Source: Macrophomina tecta (Eukaryota; Ascomycota; Dothideomycetes; Botryosphaeriales; Botryosphaeriaceae). Taken from it: 64,000 nt of DNA. The position numbers were made by a program, and so were the translations under genes. Where the stretch lies: assembly GCA_024180945.1 (NCBI GenBank), contig JAKSGN010000012.1:434001-498000 (forward strand), given 5' to 3'. The notes under the pieces were generated by a model. The model had not been told where the DNA came from and searched no databases. It saw nothing but the letters and a program-made list of their open reading frames with translations. Of this stretch, positions 55,146-62,959 are shown one piece after another (the stretch's first letter is position 1; each line of letters begins with the position of its first letter).

Positions 55146-58100
55146 TCAAGCTTCATGCTGTGCGTACGATGTCGCTCCAAATTGCCCAAGGAGCTTGGTT
55201 GCCATCATGAATTTTGCTGCTGCTATAGCTGTGCTGCGCTGGCTCAGCAGCTTCCTCAGGTCCGTTGTCCAGCATCTCCGCCCGCTGTTGTCCGGCATAC
55301 GGAAGGAGAGTCTTAGCCCGTCGAACTTGCTACACGTGTACAGCACGTGGCTGACTGTCTGCAGTCCATGCTCGCAGTCGCATTCACCAGATTCTATACC
55401 TGGCACTTTCCTCTGATGGAGGAAGTGCCGTAGGCCAATCTTACCGGTTCTCATTTGTGTGATCAGCGAGCCTAGCGCCCTTGATGTGCCGCGGTAGAGC
55501 TCTAGTGACTTTCTTGTCGGTTCAGGCGCCACTTTAAAGAGCTGCCGGCCTCGTTCACTATCGCGCCAGGTCTGTTTCCATTCGTCCATCACCACCTGGT
55601 TGATGGCTTGCTTGAGTGCTGCCACCAAGCTCGTTCGTGTGCGGCATTGCGTTCTATGCTCCACGGCGCGGCCCTCCCGGGCTGCCGCTTTAGCGAGTTT
55701 GTCAGCCTCTTCGTTGCCCGGCACTCCCTGGTGCGCGGGGATCCAGTGGAAGCCCACAGATGCACCCTTCTGCTGGAGCCCTGTCAGCTTCGCGATGATG
55801 GAGCTCAGTAGATATTGCCCGGACTGCTCGCCAGGTGTCACGAGTGCGCGCAGCGCTGCTTGATTGTCAGTGAACACAGCTATCTTTCGCTTGCCATGAA
55901 CCATCTCAGCTCCTGCGAGCTCGAGAGCCATTACTAAGCCCTGGAGCTCGGCAGCAAAGACTGTCGTAGCCTTTATAGTGCCCATATACTTCGTGCGCCT
56001 CGTTTTAGCGGTAGGAGCTGTCGCAGCTGCACCGACATGGCCGTCTATTGCGCTGCCGTCAGTGTAGATGGCCAGCGTCTCCATGTCTTTTCTGGTCCGA
56101 TCGTGCTGACATATCGCTAGCTCGCGTGATTTTGCTATGCACACGTCAGCCGGCTTCTGCCATGGGGGGAAGAGATGTGGCAGCCTCTGTTCAGTATTTG
56201 CTAGTAGGCCATCCAGCCGCTCGTTCCAGTACTCCCTGATCCTTAGCATCGGGCTGCGCATGTCTGGGCAGTCGCGCTTTCTCGAGTCCCACGTGCGTTC
56301 TGTGAGCTGGATCAGTTGCCGGTATAGCGGTGTCGATGCTATCCGCAGGAACGCCTCGCCCATGTACTTCCTGACTGTCTGCGCCGCGGGTAGTAGGAAT
56401 AGCTCGACGTCGAGCGCCGCTTTTGATGTAGCTCTGAAGGCGCCGGCTATGATTCGAGCCGCCCGATATTGAATCGCTTCTACGGTGTCTGCGAGCCGAG
56501 CTTCCATTGATTTGCTGCGTGGCTTTCCAAGGGCCCAGATGCTGCAGCAGTACAGAATCCGTGGTAGGATGATGGATCTGTAGATCTGGCGTAGGCCGAG
56601 CGTGGGTATCCCCCACGTCGAACCCGCAATGCTTGACAGTGCTGTCAGCGCTGTGGTTGCTCGGGCTTGCAGCTGCTGGACATGCGTCTTGCCGCTCAGC
56701 TTCTGATCGAGGAACACTCCTAGGAAGCGGCAGCTGTCGCTGGGGCTGAGGTATCGACCTCCGAGGGTGATGCCTTGCTCCGTGTTAAACCGCGCGGGAG
56801 TCTTCGTAAAGTGCGTCAGTTCGTATTTCTTTACGGCAAAGACTGACGCGTGCTTAGCTGCCCATCTCTCCGCCTGGGCATGGGCTTTGGTGAGGAGTCG
56901 ACAGTTCTCTTCAGTAGACGGGCTGATTGCGAGCAGATTCACGTCATCTATGTATCCGATTACCATGACTCCCTGTGCTGCGCATATTTCGAGGAGGTCT
57001 GCATTGTAGAAGAGGTACAGCATTGGTGAGAGCGGCGAGCCTTGCGGGATGCCGGATGGGGTGCCGTAGCACGCTTCTGCGCCGTCGCTAAGCTTAAGTT
57101 TTGTCTGTCTTTCGGAGAGGAAGCTTCTGATCCACTCAAGCGCCCTACCGCCTATACGTCTTTTGCGCAAGTTGTGTAGGAGGCGGGGGTGAGAGACGTT
57201 GTCGTACGCGCCAGAAACGTCTAGCTGGAGGAGGGTTGCCACTCGCGGCTCTGCCGAGTTCCACGCGCTGTGCACCGTCTCGACCAGTAGGTGTACGGCT
57301 TGCTCGGTGGAGCGGCCGCGACGACCCCCAATGTGGCTCTGGGGTAGGAGATCGAAGCGCTCGACGAGGTAGCTCATGCGCCTCGCTATGATGGATTCCA
57401 GGATCTTGCCGATCGTGTTGGTGAGTGCGATTGGCCGGTAGGACTTGGGGTCCGTGTAGTCGTCTTTCTTGTGTTTACGGAGCGCCAGCGTGATCGACTG
57501 TCTAAACTGGCCTGGGCAGTGTCCCAGCCTCAGGCTTGCGTTGTACACCGTTGTAAGAGTGGGAATCAGGGCGGGTCCAAGCTGTTGGAGGATGCCATTC
57601 GGGATGCCGTCTGGGCCTGGTGCCTTCCACGGCTTCGCTCTCTGCATGGCCAGCCTCACCTCCTCCGCCGTGATGTCCGGCCAGGGCGTCTCTTGTGGGT
57701 AGATAAATCCTTCTATGTCAGACAGGTCCGCTTGCGGGGGCTCGGGGAAGAAGGCCTCCCGGAGGGTGTCGAGTTTCTCCTTTGGCTGTTCTGCATAGCT
57801 CGAGTCTGGCCTCCTTAGAGCTGGCATGTGGCTTGATTGGTTTGTTTCCCGGTTCTGAGCCCACTTGGCCAATCTCCAGATGCCGTTATCCTTTGTTGCT
57901 GCAGTCTCGATCTTCGTCCGATGGTCCTGCTGCAGCGCTTTTTGAATCAGCCTGCCTTTCTTGTTCCTCGTCGAACGGTATCTCTCCCAGTCGTCCTCCG
58001 ACCGTGTTCTCTGCCAGATCCTGCGCAGCCTCCGCGTCTCCATCTGGACCTCCTTGCACTCTTTCGTCCACCCTGATATCGACTGCGGCGATACTCGCAG

Positions 58101-58994
58101 CGGCGGGGTCGATGTTTCAATCGCCTCTTTGATGGCTTGGATCAGGGCGCCCGTGAGATTCTCGAGTGCCTCAACCGAGCGTGGCGGTTTTGCCGAAGGG
58201 AGGTTTTTCTCGAATGTCTGCTTGAGCTTCGTGGTGTCTGTACTTTTCCAGTTCGGCCTTGCTTCCAGTGGGCGCCTCGGCGGGGGCAGGTCCACAACCG
58301 TACTTATGGGAATGTGGTCCGAGTCTTGCTGGAGGTCCTCTCTCACCTGGCACTTGACTAGGTGCTCAAGAATGCCTGCCGTCATGAACGCCAGGTCTAT
58401 GGTGGTTTGGGCGTCGTTTCTCGCGAAGGTGGGGATCGCGGGCGGAGAGGCTAGGTGCAGTGAGAAGCGCTCTAGCAGGTCAATGAGCTCGTCTGCCTCT
58501 CGATCCTGATGGCTGTACTTGGGTCCTGTCCAGAGCGGGTGGTGGAGATTGAAGTCGCCGAGCACGATGTGTTGGTCGGTCGGATGATCTCGTAGGGCTT
58601 CTGCTAGCGCATGCAGTGAGCTCGTCGCCCCCGTCGTTCGCGGCGGGTTGTAGATGTTATGGATATGGACTGTGTCCCCTGCGTTGCTGCTGTTCGCGAG
58701 CTTGAGATGTAACGTGCATAGGTCGGATGTGTGGTAGGTCACCGTCCACGATGAGGACGCTATCCGCTTGTTTACGATTATACATGTCCGGGCGGGGCCG
58801 TTTGGGTGTAGCAGTTCAAATTCTTTCTTTAGCGGATGGTGTGTCGTATTTCGGAAGGGGTTCTTCCACGGTTCTTGTAGGGCAATGATGTCGAACTCGC
58901 GTGTCCGCCTGTCCCGGAAAAGGGGGGCCATCACCTTGGTCCTGGATCTCATGACGTTGTACTGCAGTATGGAGATCTGCCGGTCTTTAGTCAT
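55146..58994 (-). CDS. LINE B ORF2: endonuclease / reverse transcriptase / RNase H (1282 aa)
   Basis: It nicks target DNA and copies the LINE RNA there. ATG at 58994 lies inside the ORF1 stop region (ATGACTAA, 8-nt overlap). Order: endonuclease/exonuclease/phosphatase fold (ILQYNVMRS, IIALQEPW, IVLGDFNLHHPLW, TIDLAFM, DSDHIPI); reverse transcriptase (APGPDGIPNGIL, SYRPIALTNTIGKILE, LLQLDVSGAYDNVSH, GIPQGSPLSP, catalytic GYIDDVN); RNase H (AIYTDGSAIDGH, FAAELQGLVMALE, FTDNQAALRAL, WIPAHQGVPGNEEADKLA); terminal CDCEHGLQTVSHVLYTC. All catalytic acidic residues are present and there are no stops, so the copy could be functional; expression is not shown. Length is normal for Tad-clade elements with an RNase H domain. 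Confidence 0.93.
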   Translation of the reverse strand: MTKDRQISILQYNVMRSRTKVMAPLFRDRRTREFDIIALQEPWKNPFRNTTHHPLKKEFELLHPNGPARTCIIVNKRIASSSWTVTYHTSDLCTLHLKLANSSNAGDTVHIHNIYNPPRTTGATSSLHALAEALRDHPTDQHIVLGDFNLHHPLWTGPKYSHQDREADELIDLLERFSLHLASPPAIPTFARNDAQTTIDLAFMTAGILEHLVKCQVREDLQQDSDHIPISTVVDLPPPRRPLEARPNWKSTDTTKLKQTFEKNLPSAKPPRSVEALENLTGALIQAIKEAIETSTPPLRVSPQSISGWTKECKEVQMETRRLRRIWQRTRSEDDWERYRSTRNKKGRLIQKALQQDHRTKIETAATKDNGIWRLAKWAQNRETNQSSHMPALRRPDSSYAEQPKEKLDTLREAFFPEPPQADLSDIEGFIYPQETPWPDITAEEVRLAMQRAKPWKAPGPDGIPNGILQQLGPALIPTLTTVYNASLRLGHCPGQFRQSITLALRKHKKDDYTDPKSYRPIALTNTIGKILESIIARRMSYLVERFDLLPQSHIGGRRGRSTEQAVHLLVETVHSAWNSAEPRVATLLQLDVSGAYDNVSHPRLLHNLRKRRIGGRALEWIRSFLSERQTKLKLSDGAEACYGTPSGIPQGSPLSPMLYLFYNADLLEICAAQGVMVIGYIDDVNLLAISPSTEENCRLLTKAHAQAERWAAKHASVFAVKKYELTHFTKTPARFNTEQGITLGGRYLSPSDSCRFLGVFLDQKLSGKTHVQQLQARATTALTALSSIAGSTWGIPTLGLRQIYRSIILPRILYCCSIWALGKPRSKSMEARLADTVEAIQYRAARIIAGAFRATSKAALDVELFLLPAAQTVRKYMGEAFLRIASTPLYRQLIQLTERTWDSRKRDCPDMRSPMLRIREYWNERLDGLLANTEQRLPHLFPPWQKPADVCIAKSRELAICQHDRTRKDMETLAIYTDGSAIDGHVGAAATAPTAKTRRTKYMGTIKATTVFAAELQGLVMALELAGAEMVHGKRKIAVFTDNQAALRALVTPGEQSGQYLLSSIIAKLTGLQQKGASVGFHWIPAHQGVPGNEEADKLAKAAAREGRAVEHRTQCRTRTSLVAALKQAINQVVMDEWKQTWRDSERGRQLFKVAPEPTRKSLELYRGTSRALGSLITQMRTGKIGLRHFLHQRKVPGIESGECDCEHGLQTVSHVLYTCSKFDGLRLSFRMPDNSGRRCWTTDLRKLLSQRSTAIAAAKFMMATKLLGQFGATSYAQHEA

Positions 58995-60699
58995 CGAGCA
59001 TCGTAACTTCGTTGCTAGGTGGCTGTGTGTTTAGCTGCTGAGCATTCGTGGCTTGCCTACCCGTTAGGGCCAGCGCCTCCTCCCGGAGCTGCTGGCTCGC
59101 CCTGATTAGGCTATCAATTTCTTCCTGCCGCTCGCTTCGTATCACCTCGTCTTCAGGTTCGGCGTAGAGTGACCTCGGTCTTCCGCGCTTCCTGGTCAGG
59201 CGTGCTGCCGGAACTACTGACGTTTGGTTCGTCGTCCGTTCCGTGAGTTGGGCTGTTTGCGTTGGTGCCTGGGTCGTGGCTGATGGTCTCTTGCTAATAG
59301 TTTCGGGGTGAAGGAATGGCCTCACGGCCTTAGCTCGCTCCACCCTCTCCTTCTCCCTCTTCCTCTCTGGGCAGACCGGGCTCCACGCCGTGTGAGAGCG
59401 CTTGCACGCGGCGCACTTGCGCTCCGCGTTCGGATCCTCCTTCTGGCCACATTCCTTGGAGTTGTGCTGGCCTGCGCAATAGCCACAGGCTTGCGGTGCT
59501 TGACACTGGGTTCCTATGTGGCCGTATTTCTGGCAGTTGAAGCACTGCTTGACTTTGCACGTTCGGTCGGAGAGCTCGCACGAGAGCATCTCCGCTTGCC
59601 ACACCATCCCGCCCGTGATTGCTGCGTTAGCGTCTTCAGGTCTGCTGAATTCTACCACCAGGGACGACGCCCTTTTGTTAGCGGAAGACTTGGTTAGCCA
59701 GCCCACATATCTGATTTCGGCATTGGGGAGCAATGGCTTGTTCTCTGCCTCGAGCAGCTTGATGGCATTTTCCATATCTGAGGGATCTATCGACTTTGTA
59801 TGTACGCCGTGCACGATAACGCCGTAAGTCTGCGTCACGATACGCGCCGACCCTCCAAAAGTCTCCACCCAGTCGTGGACGCTCTCTTGCAACGTGTCCT
59901 TCTCTTGCTGGTTCCTTGTATATGCCGCGATATCCCCGCTCCGAAGCTGCTTCGCCGCAACTACCTGGATCCTGTTCACCTCGGGGTCCGTCTGCGACTT
60001 CAGGGCACGGTTAATGCGTTCTTTCAGGTGTGTCGGGGTCTGCGAGCGGAGGTGGCTGATCATCTGCCGGTCCGTAAGCTTGATCACCAACTCACGGCAT
60101 TTCTCGGTCGGGCTCGGCGCGAGGTTGGGCTGCGCTTGCGTTGTCGCTGCCGTTCGCAGCGCTGCTACTCGCGCCCAGGTCATGGGGCTCTGCTGTATGT
60201 TCTGCTGCGCAGCGGGGGCTGCCGTGTTAATAGTGTCAGTAGTGCGCTTGATGGCGCTGGTGTCCTTGATGTCGTTCGCCGTCTGGAGGACTGAGTTCAC
60301 GACCGCCTTCAGCTCGGCCGGCGTCGGTTGGCCGAGGGCTTTATCCCAGAGCTCAATGGCGCTCTCAATCAACGGGACGATGGTGTGGTAGCGGAAGCTG
60401 CGTCTGTGTTCGCCTGCATCGTCAAGGAGCTGCTTTGCCTGGGTCCTAAGCTGTGCGGCGTGCTCGTAGAGCGAAAGTGGGTTATCGCCCGGTCGCAAGG
60501 CGTCGGCGGCCGCCATAGCGGACAATCCGGTATTGGGCGATAGCGGATTGCCAGTAGAGCGGTTTGACGCGTGTTGCAGGGCGATTGCGCGTGGTTGTGA
60601 GGAGTAATTCCAAGAACTCGTTCTCGCTGCAGGTGGTTGTTTCCTCCGTGAGGGTGGAGAGATTGACGTTCGCGAAGGCGCGCTAAGACGCGGTTCCAC
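58987..60699 (-). CDS. LINE B ORF1 (Gag-like, zinc-knuckle, 570 aa)
   Basis: The nucleic-acid-binding partner protein of LINE B. Start MEPRLSAPSRTSIS at 60699; no earlier in-frame Met is apparent near the leader. The N-terminal third is low-complexity and helical (YEHAAQLRTQAKQLLDDAG), the middle resembles an RNA-binding domain (MISHLRSQTPTHLKERINR, IQVVAAKQLRSGDIAA, VIVHGVHTKSIDP, WLTKSS), and knuckles follow (CFNCQKYGHIGTQC, CGYCAGQHNSKEC, CAACKRSHTAWSPVC). The C-terminus is basic and Ser/Thr-rich (RLTRKRGRPRSLY) and ends MLDD at the overlap with ORF2. It is distinct in sequence from LINE A ORF1 although the architecture is the same. Confidence 0.9.
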   Translation of the reverse strand: MEPRLSAPSRTSISPPSRRKQPPAARTSSWNYSSQPRAIALQHASNRSTGNPLSPNTGLSAMAAADALRPGDNPLSLYEHAAQLRTQAKQLLDDAGEHRRSFRYHTIVPLIESAIELWDKALGQPTPAELKAVVNSVLQTANDIKDTSAIKRTTDTINTAAPAAQQNIQQSPMTWARVAALRTAATTQAQPNLAPSPTEKCRELVIKLTDRQMISHLRSQTPTHLKERINRALKSQTDPEVNRIQVVAAKQLRSGDIAAYTRNQQEKDTLQESVHDWVETFGGSARIVTQTYGVIVHGVHTKSIDPSDMENAIKLLEAENKPLLPNAEIRYVGWLTKSSANKRASSLVVEFSRPEDANAAITGGMVWQAEMLSCELSDRTCKVKQCFNCQKYGHIGTQCQAPQACGYCAGQHNSKECGQKEDPNAERKCAACKRSHTAWSPVCPERKREKERVERAKAVRPFLHPETISKRPSATTQAPTQTAQLTERTTNQTSVVPAARLTRKRGRPRSLYAEPEDEVIRSERQEEIDSLIRASQQLREEALALTGRQATNAQQLNTQPPSNEVTMLDD

Positions 60700-60867
60700 G
60701 TGACATTACAATTGAATTGGCCAATCAGAACGTTACCGAAGTTTTGCCTTGCCTCGATTTTGTGAACGTAATCCCCAGCCCGCTTACGGCAGGCTCGCCT
60801 GGCGGCGGTCGGACCTTCGGCCCTTCCTTTGCCGCCAGTCTCGCACTGCCTCCAGCTTCGCTAAGGA

Positions 60868-61018
60868 TTAGTAACACGGCCTTCGCACGCAGTGCTCAGT
60901 CTCATCACGTGTTTGACTTATTCTCACCCTCTTCTTGTACCTACTTAAGGAAACCCCTCGACAGGTTTTCTCCCTCTTTAGTATTTGAATCCTTAGAGGC
61001 AGAGGCCCGCTCGTTACA
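60868..61018 (+). repeat. LTR arm, inverted partner of 54056-54208
   Basis: It ends GGCCCGCTCGTTACA at 61018, the inverse of the left arm's start. Together the arms flank LINE B and the LINE A fragment. The outer flanks differ (CCTGG versus ATATA), so no duplication supports a single insertion. Confidence 0.65.
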
Positions 61019-61029
61019 ATATATAACTA

Positions 61030-61117
61030 GAAACGGCTTCTAAAGCCCGTCTTTGATAGTCTCTGACTCAAGAAGGACGTTAAACTAAATAAATAAATAA
61101 ATAAATAAATATCGACG
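61030..61117 (+). mobile_element. SINE 3'-end fragment
   Basis: CCCGTCTTTGATAGTCTCTG, then AAGGACGTTAAACTAAAT and an (AAAT)n tail to about 61112, match the end of the SINE at 32.1-32.4 kb. No A or B box is present, so it is 5'-truncated. The tail abuts the pogo element that follows. Confidence 0.6.
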
Positions 61118-61125
61118 TACGACGA

Positions 61126-62854
61126 ATGGCAGACAATCTGCTTGCCGCGCGCGGCCAAGAGCCTCCTCCTCAGCCTATTGGCAAGAACTAGGTATCACGC
61201 TTTATCAACACCCAGCCAAAGCTCTAGACAAAGTGGAATCGCAAGTTCCACTTACAGCGCGTAAGATCTAAGGACCCAGTCGCGATCGGCGCGTGGTTCA
61301 AGGCTATAGAGGAGACGCGCCAGTTGTACGGCATCCTAGACACAGATATCTACAACTTTGACGAGACTGGCTTTATGATAGGGATCGCTGCGACGTCAAA
61401 AGTCGTCACTAGCTCTGAGGCAGTCGGCCGAGCAGTGACTATACAGCCAGGGGACCGTGAGTGGGTGACGACAATTGAGTGTATCAACGCGTCTGGCTAG
61501 TCTATCCCACCCTTCGTAATCCTACAAGGAAAGCTCCACCAAGCTAGCTGGTATTAAGGCCTGCTACCTAACTGGGCCATCGCTGTCAGCGACAACGGCT
61601 AGACGACTGACGAGCTAGGCCTTGAGTGGGTAAAGCACTTCCACTAATGTACGGCGGCTCGTATAGTAGGGGCCTACCGGCTGCTTGTTACGGCACAGTC
61701 GCCCGGAAAGGCGGGACAACAGAACCCTACTCCCACTTACCGCCCACGTGACCAGCTCGGAGCAAATCCGGCAGAATACCTACCGACACTGATGCGCCGG
61801 ACCACCATACACTCGTTTAGCAAGCTCGGACCACTGATCAGTACTGATCAGTGGATCAACACTACAGATCACTACTGATCGCACTGATCACTTAATGTAT
61901 ATAGACCACACTCGTTTACAGTAGTTAGGACCCTCGTGGTCAACTTGTCAAATTGATTCTTACCCTAGACTTTGCGCGAACCTCCCCTGCCTACTTCAAC
62001 GGCCCCCAGAAAGCCTGAACTACCCGACGATACGCCTGACCTCCCCCCGAAAGAGTGTCGGCGTAACACTGCTTATCCTTAATGGCCACGGCAGCCACGC
62101 AACGCCTGAGTTTAACCAGTTCTATAGAGAGAACAAGATTATCACCCTCTATATGCCAGCACATACGTCGCACCTCCTCCAGCCGCTCGACGTAGGCTGC
62201 TTCTCGCCTCTCAAGCGCGCGTACGGGCAGCAGGTGTCTGAGCTTGCGCGACAAGGCGTCTTTCATATCGACAAGCTAGACTTCCTACAGATATACCCAG
62301 GTATCAGAAAGGCAGTTCTCTCAGAGCAGAATATCCAGGCTGGCTTCCGGGCGACAGGGCTAGTCCCAGCTTGTCAAGAACGCGTCCTATCGTCGCTGAC
62401 AGTAGTCAGGACGCCGTCTCCTCAAGGGCTAGCGGCCGACGCTGAGGTCGCATGGACGTCAGAGACACCACATACTATTGCTCAGCTAGAGCAACAGGCT
62501 CAGCTTATCCAGGCCCGCCTTAGTCGCCAATCCCAGAGCCCTACTACCTACGCTATCCGCCAGCTTATCAAAGGTTGTCAACTTGCGATGAATTCAGCAA
62601 CGATCCTTGCAGAGGAGAATAAGAAGCTTCGACAGGCTAGTCAGCGCCGGCAGCGTAAGGAGCAGCAGCGCCGACAGTATATAGCCCGTGGAGGAGCTCT
62701 GCGGGCAGAGGAAGGTCAATTGCTTGCTGCAGAGGCCCAAAGGGTGCTCCAGCAGGTAGAGCAGGCGGAGCAGCCAGGTAGGCCTCGAGCACCACCAACC
62801 TGCAGCAATTGTCACGAAAAAGGCCACAGAAGGACTCAGTGTACTACTAGATAG
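61126..62854 (+). pseudogene. pogo/Fot-like transposase with multiple stops and an LTR insertion
   Basis: Start-like MADNLLAARGQEPPPQP at about 61126. Recognisable blocks: IYNFDETGFMIGIA, IQPGDREWVTTIE, WAIAVSDNG, then after the LTR LILNGHGSHATPEF (the family motif is DGHESH, so the second Asp reads Asn here), HLLQPLDVGCFSPLKRAY, and the knuckle CSNCHEKGHRRTQC at the C-terminus. At least six TAG stops lie before the LTR, several where the intact copy has Trp (KNW, AGW, DNGW), matching RIP. The part after the LTR (62153-62854) is open. Removing the LTR and one CTGCT copy joins YRLL to ILNGHG in frame. Confidence 0.85.
61686..62068 (+). repeat. Solo LTR, family 1 (383 bp), inside pogo copy 3
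   Basis: Starts TGTTACGGCACAG, ends GTGTCGGCGTAACA, with 5-bp duplications CTGCT at 61681-61685 and 62069-62073. Same length as the copy at 13663-14045. The half with the TATATA box through the end is conserved; the first half differs and holds ACTGATC repeats instead of GTGACC repeats. It must postdate the pogo insertion. Confidence 0.9.
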
Positions 62855-62959
62855 CGCGCATCTAATAGATCAATATCCTAGATACTTTATCAGGTGGTTG
62901 TAGAGCTATTGTAAAAAGACACGTCTTTTTTTGGTGGGGTGCGCAGCTTACTGGTGTAC

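Larger units (their letters stand above)
54921..60867 (-). mobile_element. LINE B: full-length, apparently intact Tad-like LINE
   Basis: Leader (about 60700-60867), intact ORF1, intact ORF2 overlapping it by 8 nt, then a 3'UTR ending in an (ATC)n tail read on the minus strand (54921-54948). The left junction is GATGCCTGAGGC, the same target as the truncated copy at 1.5 kb; no such duplication was found on the right side. The 5' limit is approximate. Confidence 0.88.
61118..62956 (+). mobile_element. pogo/Fot-like DNA transposon, copy 3 (RIP-damaged, LTR inside)
   Basis: The transposase region is recognisable throughout. The right end (GTGCGCAGCTTACTGGTG) is followed by TA at about 62957; the left terminal repeat is missing, with the SINE tail directly adjacent. 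Interrupted by the solo LTR at 61686-62068. Confidence 0.75.

Noticed and set aside
54056..61018. The 54-61 kb block as one DNA transposon with long inverted repeats
   Set aside because: The arms begin TG like LTRs, flanks show no target duplication, and the interior is a LINE with its own ends.
61686..62068. A MITE with short inverted ends inside the pogo transposase
   Set aside because: TGTTACG...CGTAACA ends with 5-bp duplications and an internal TATA box fit a solo LTR better than a MITE.
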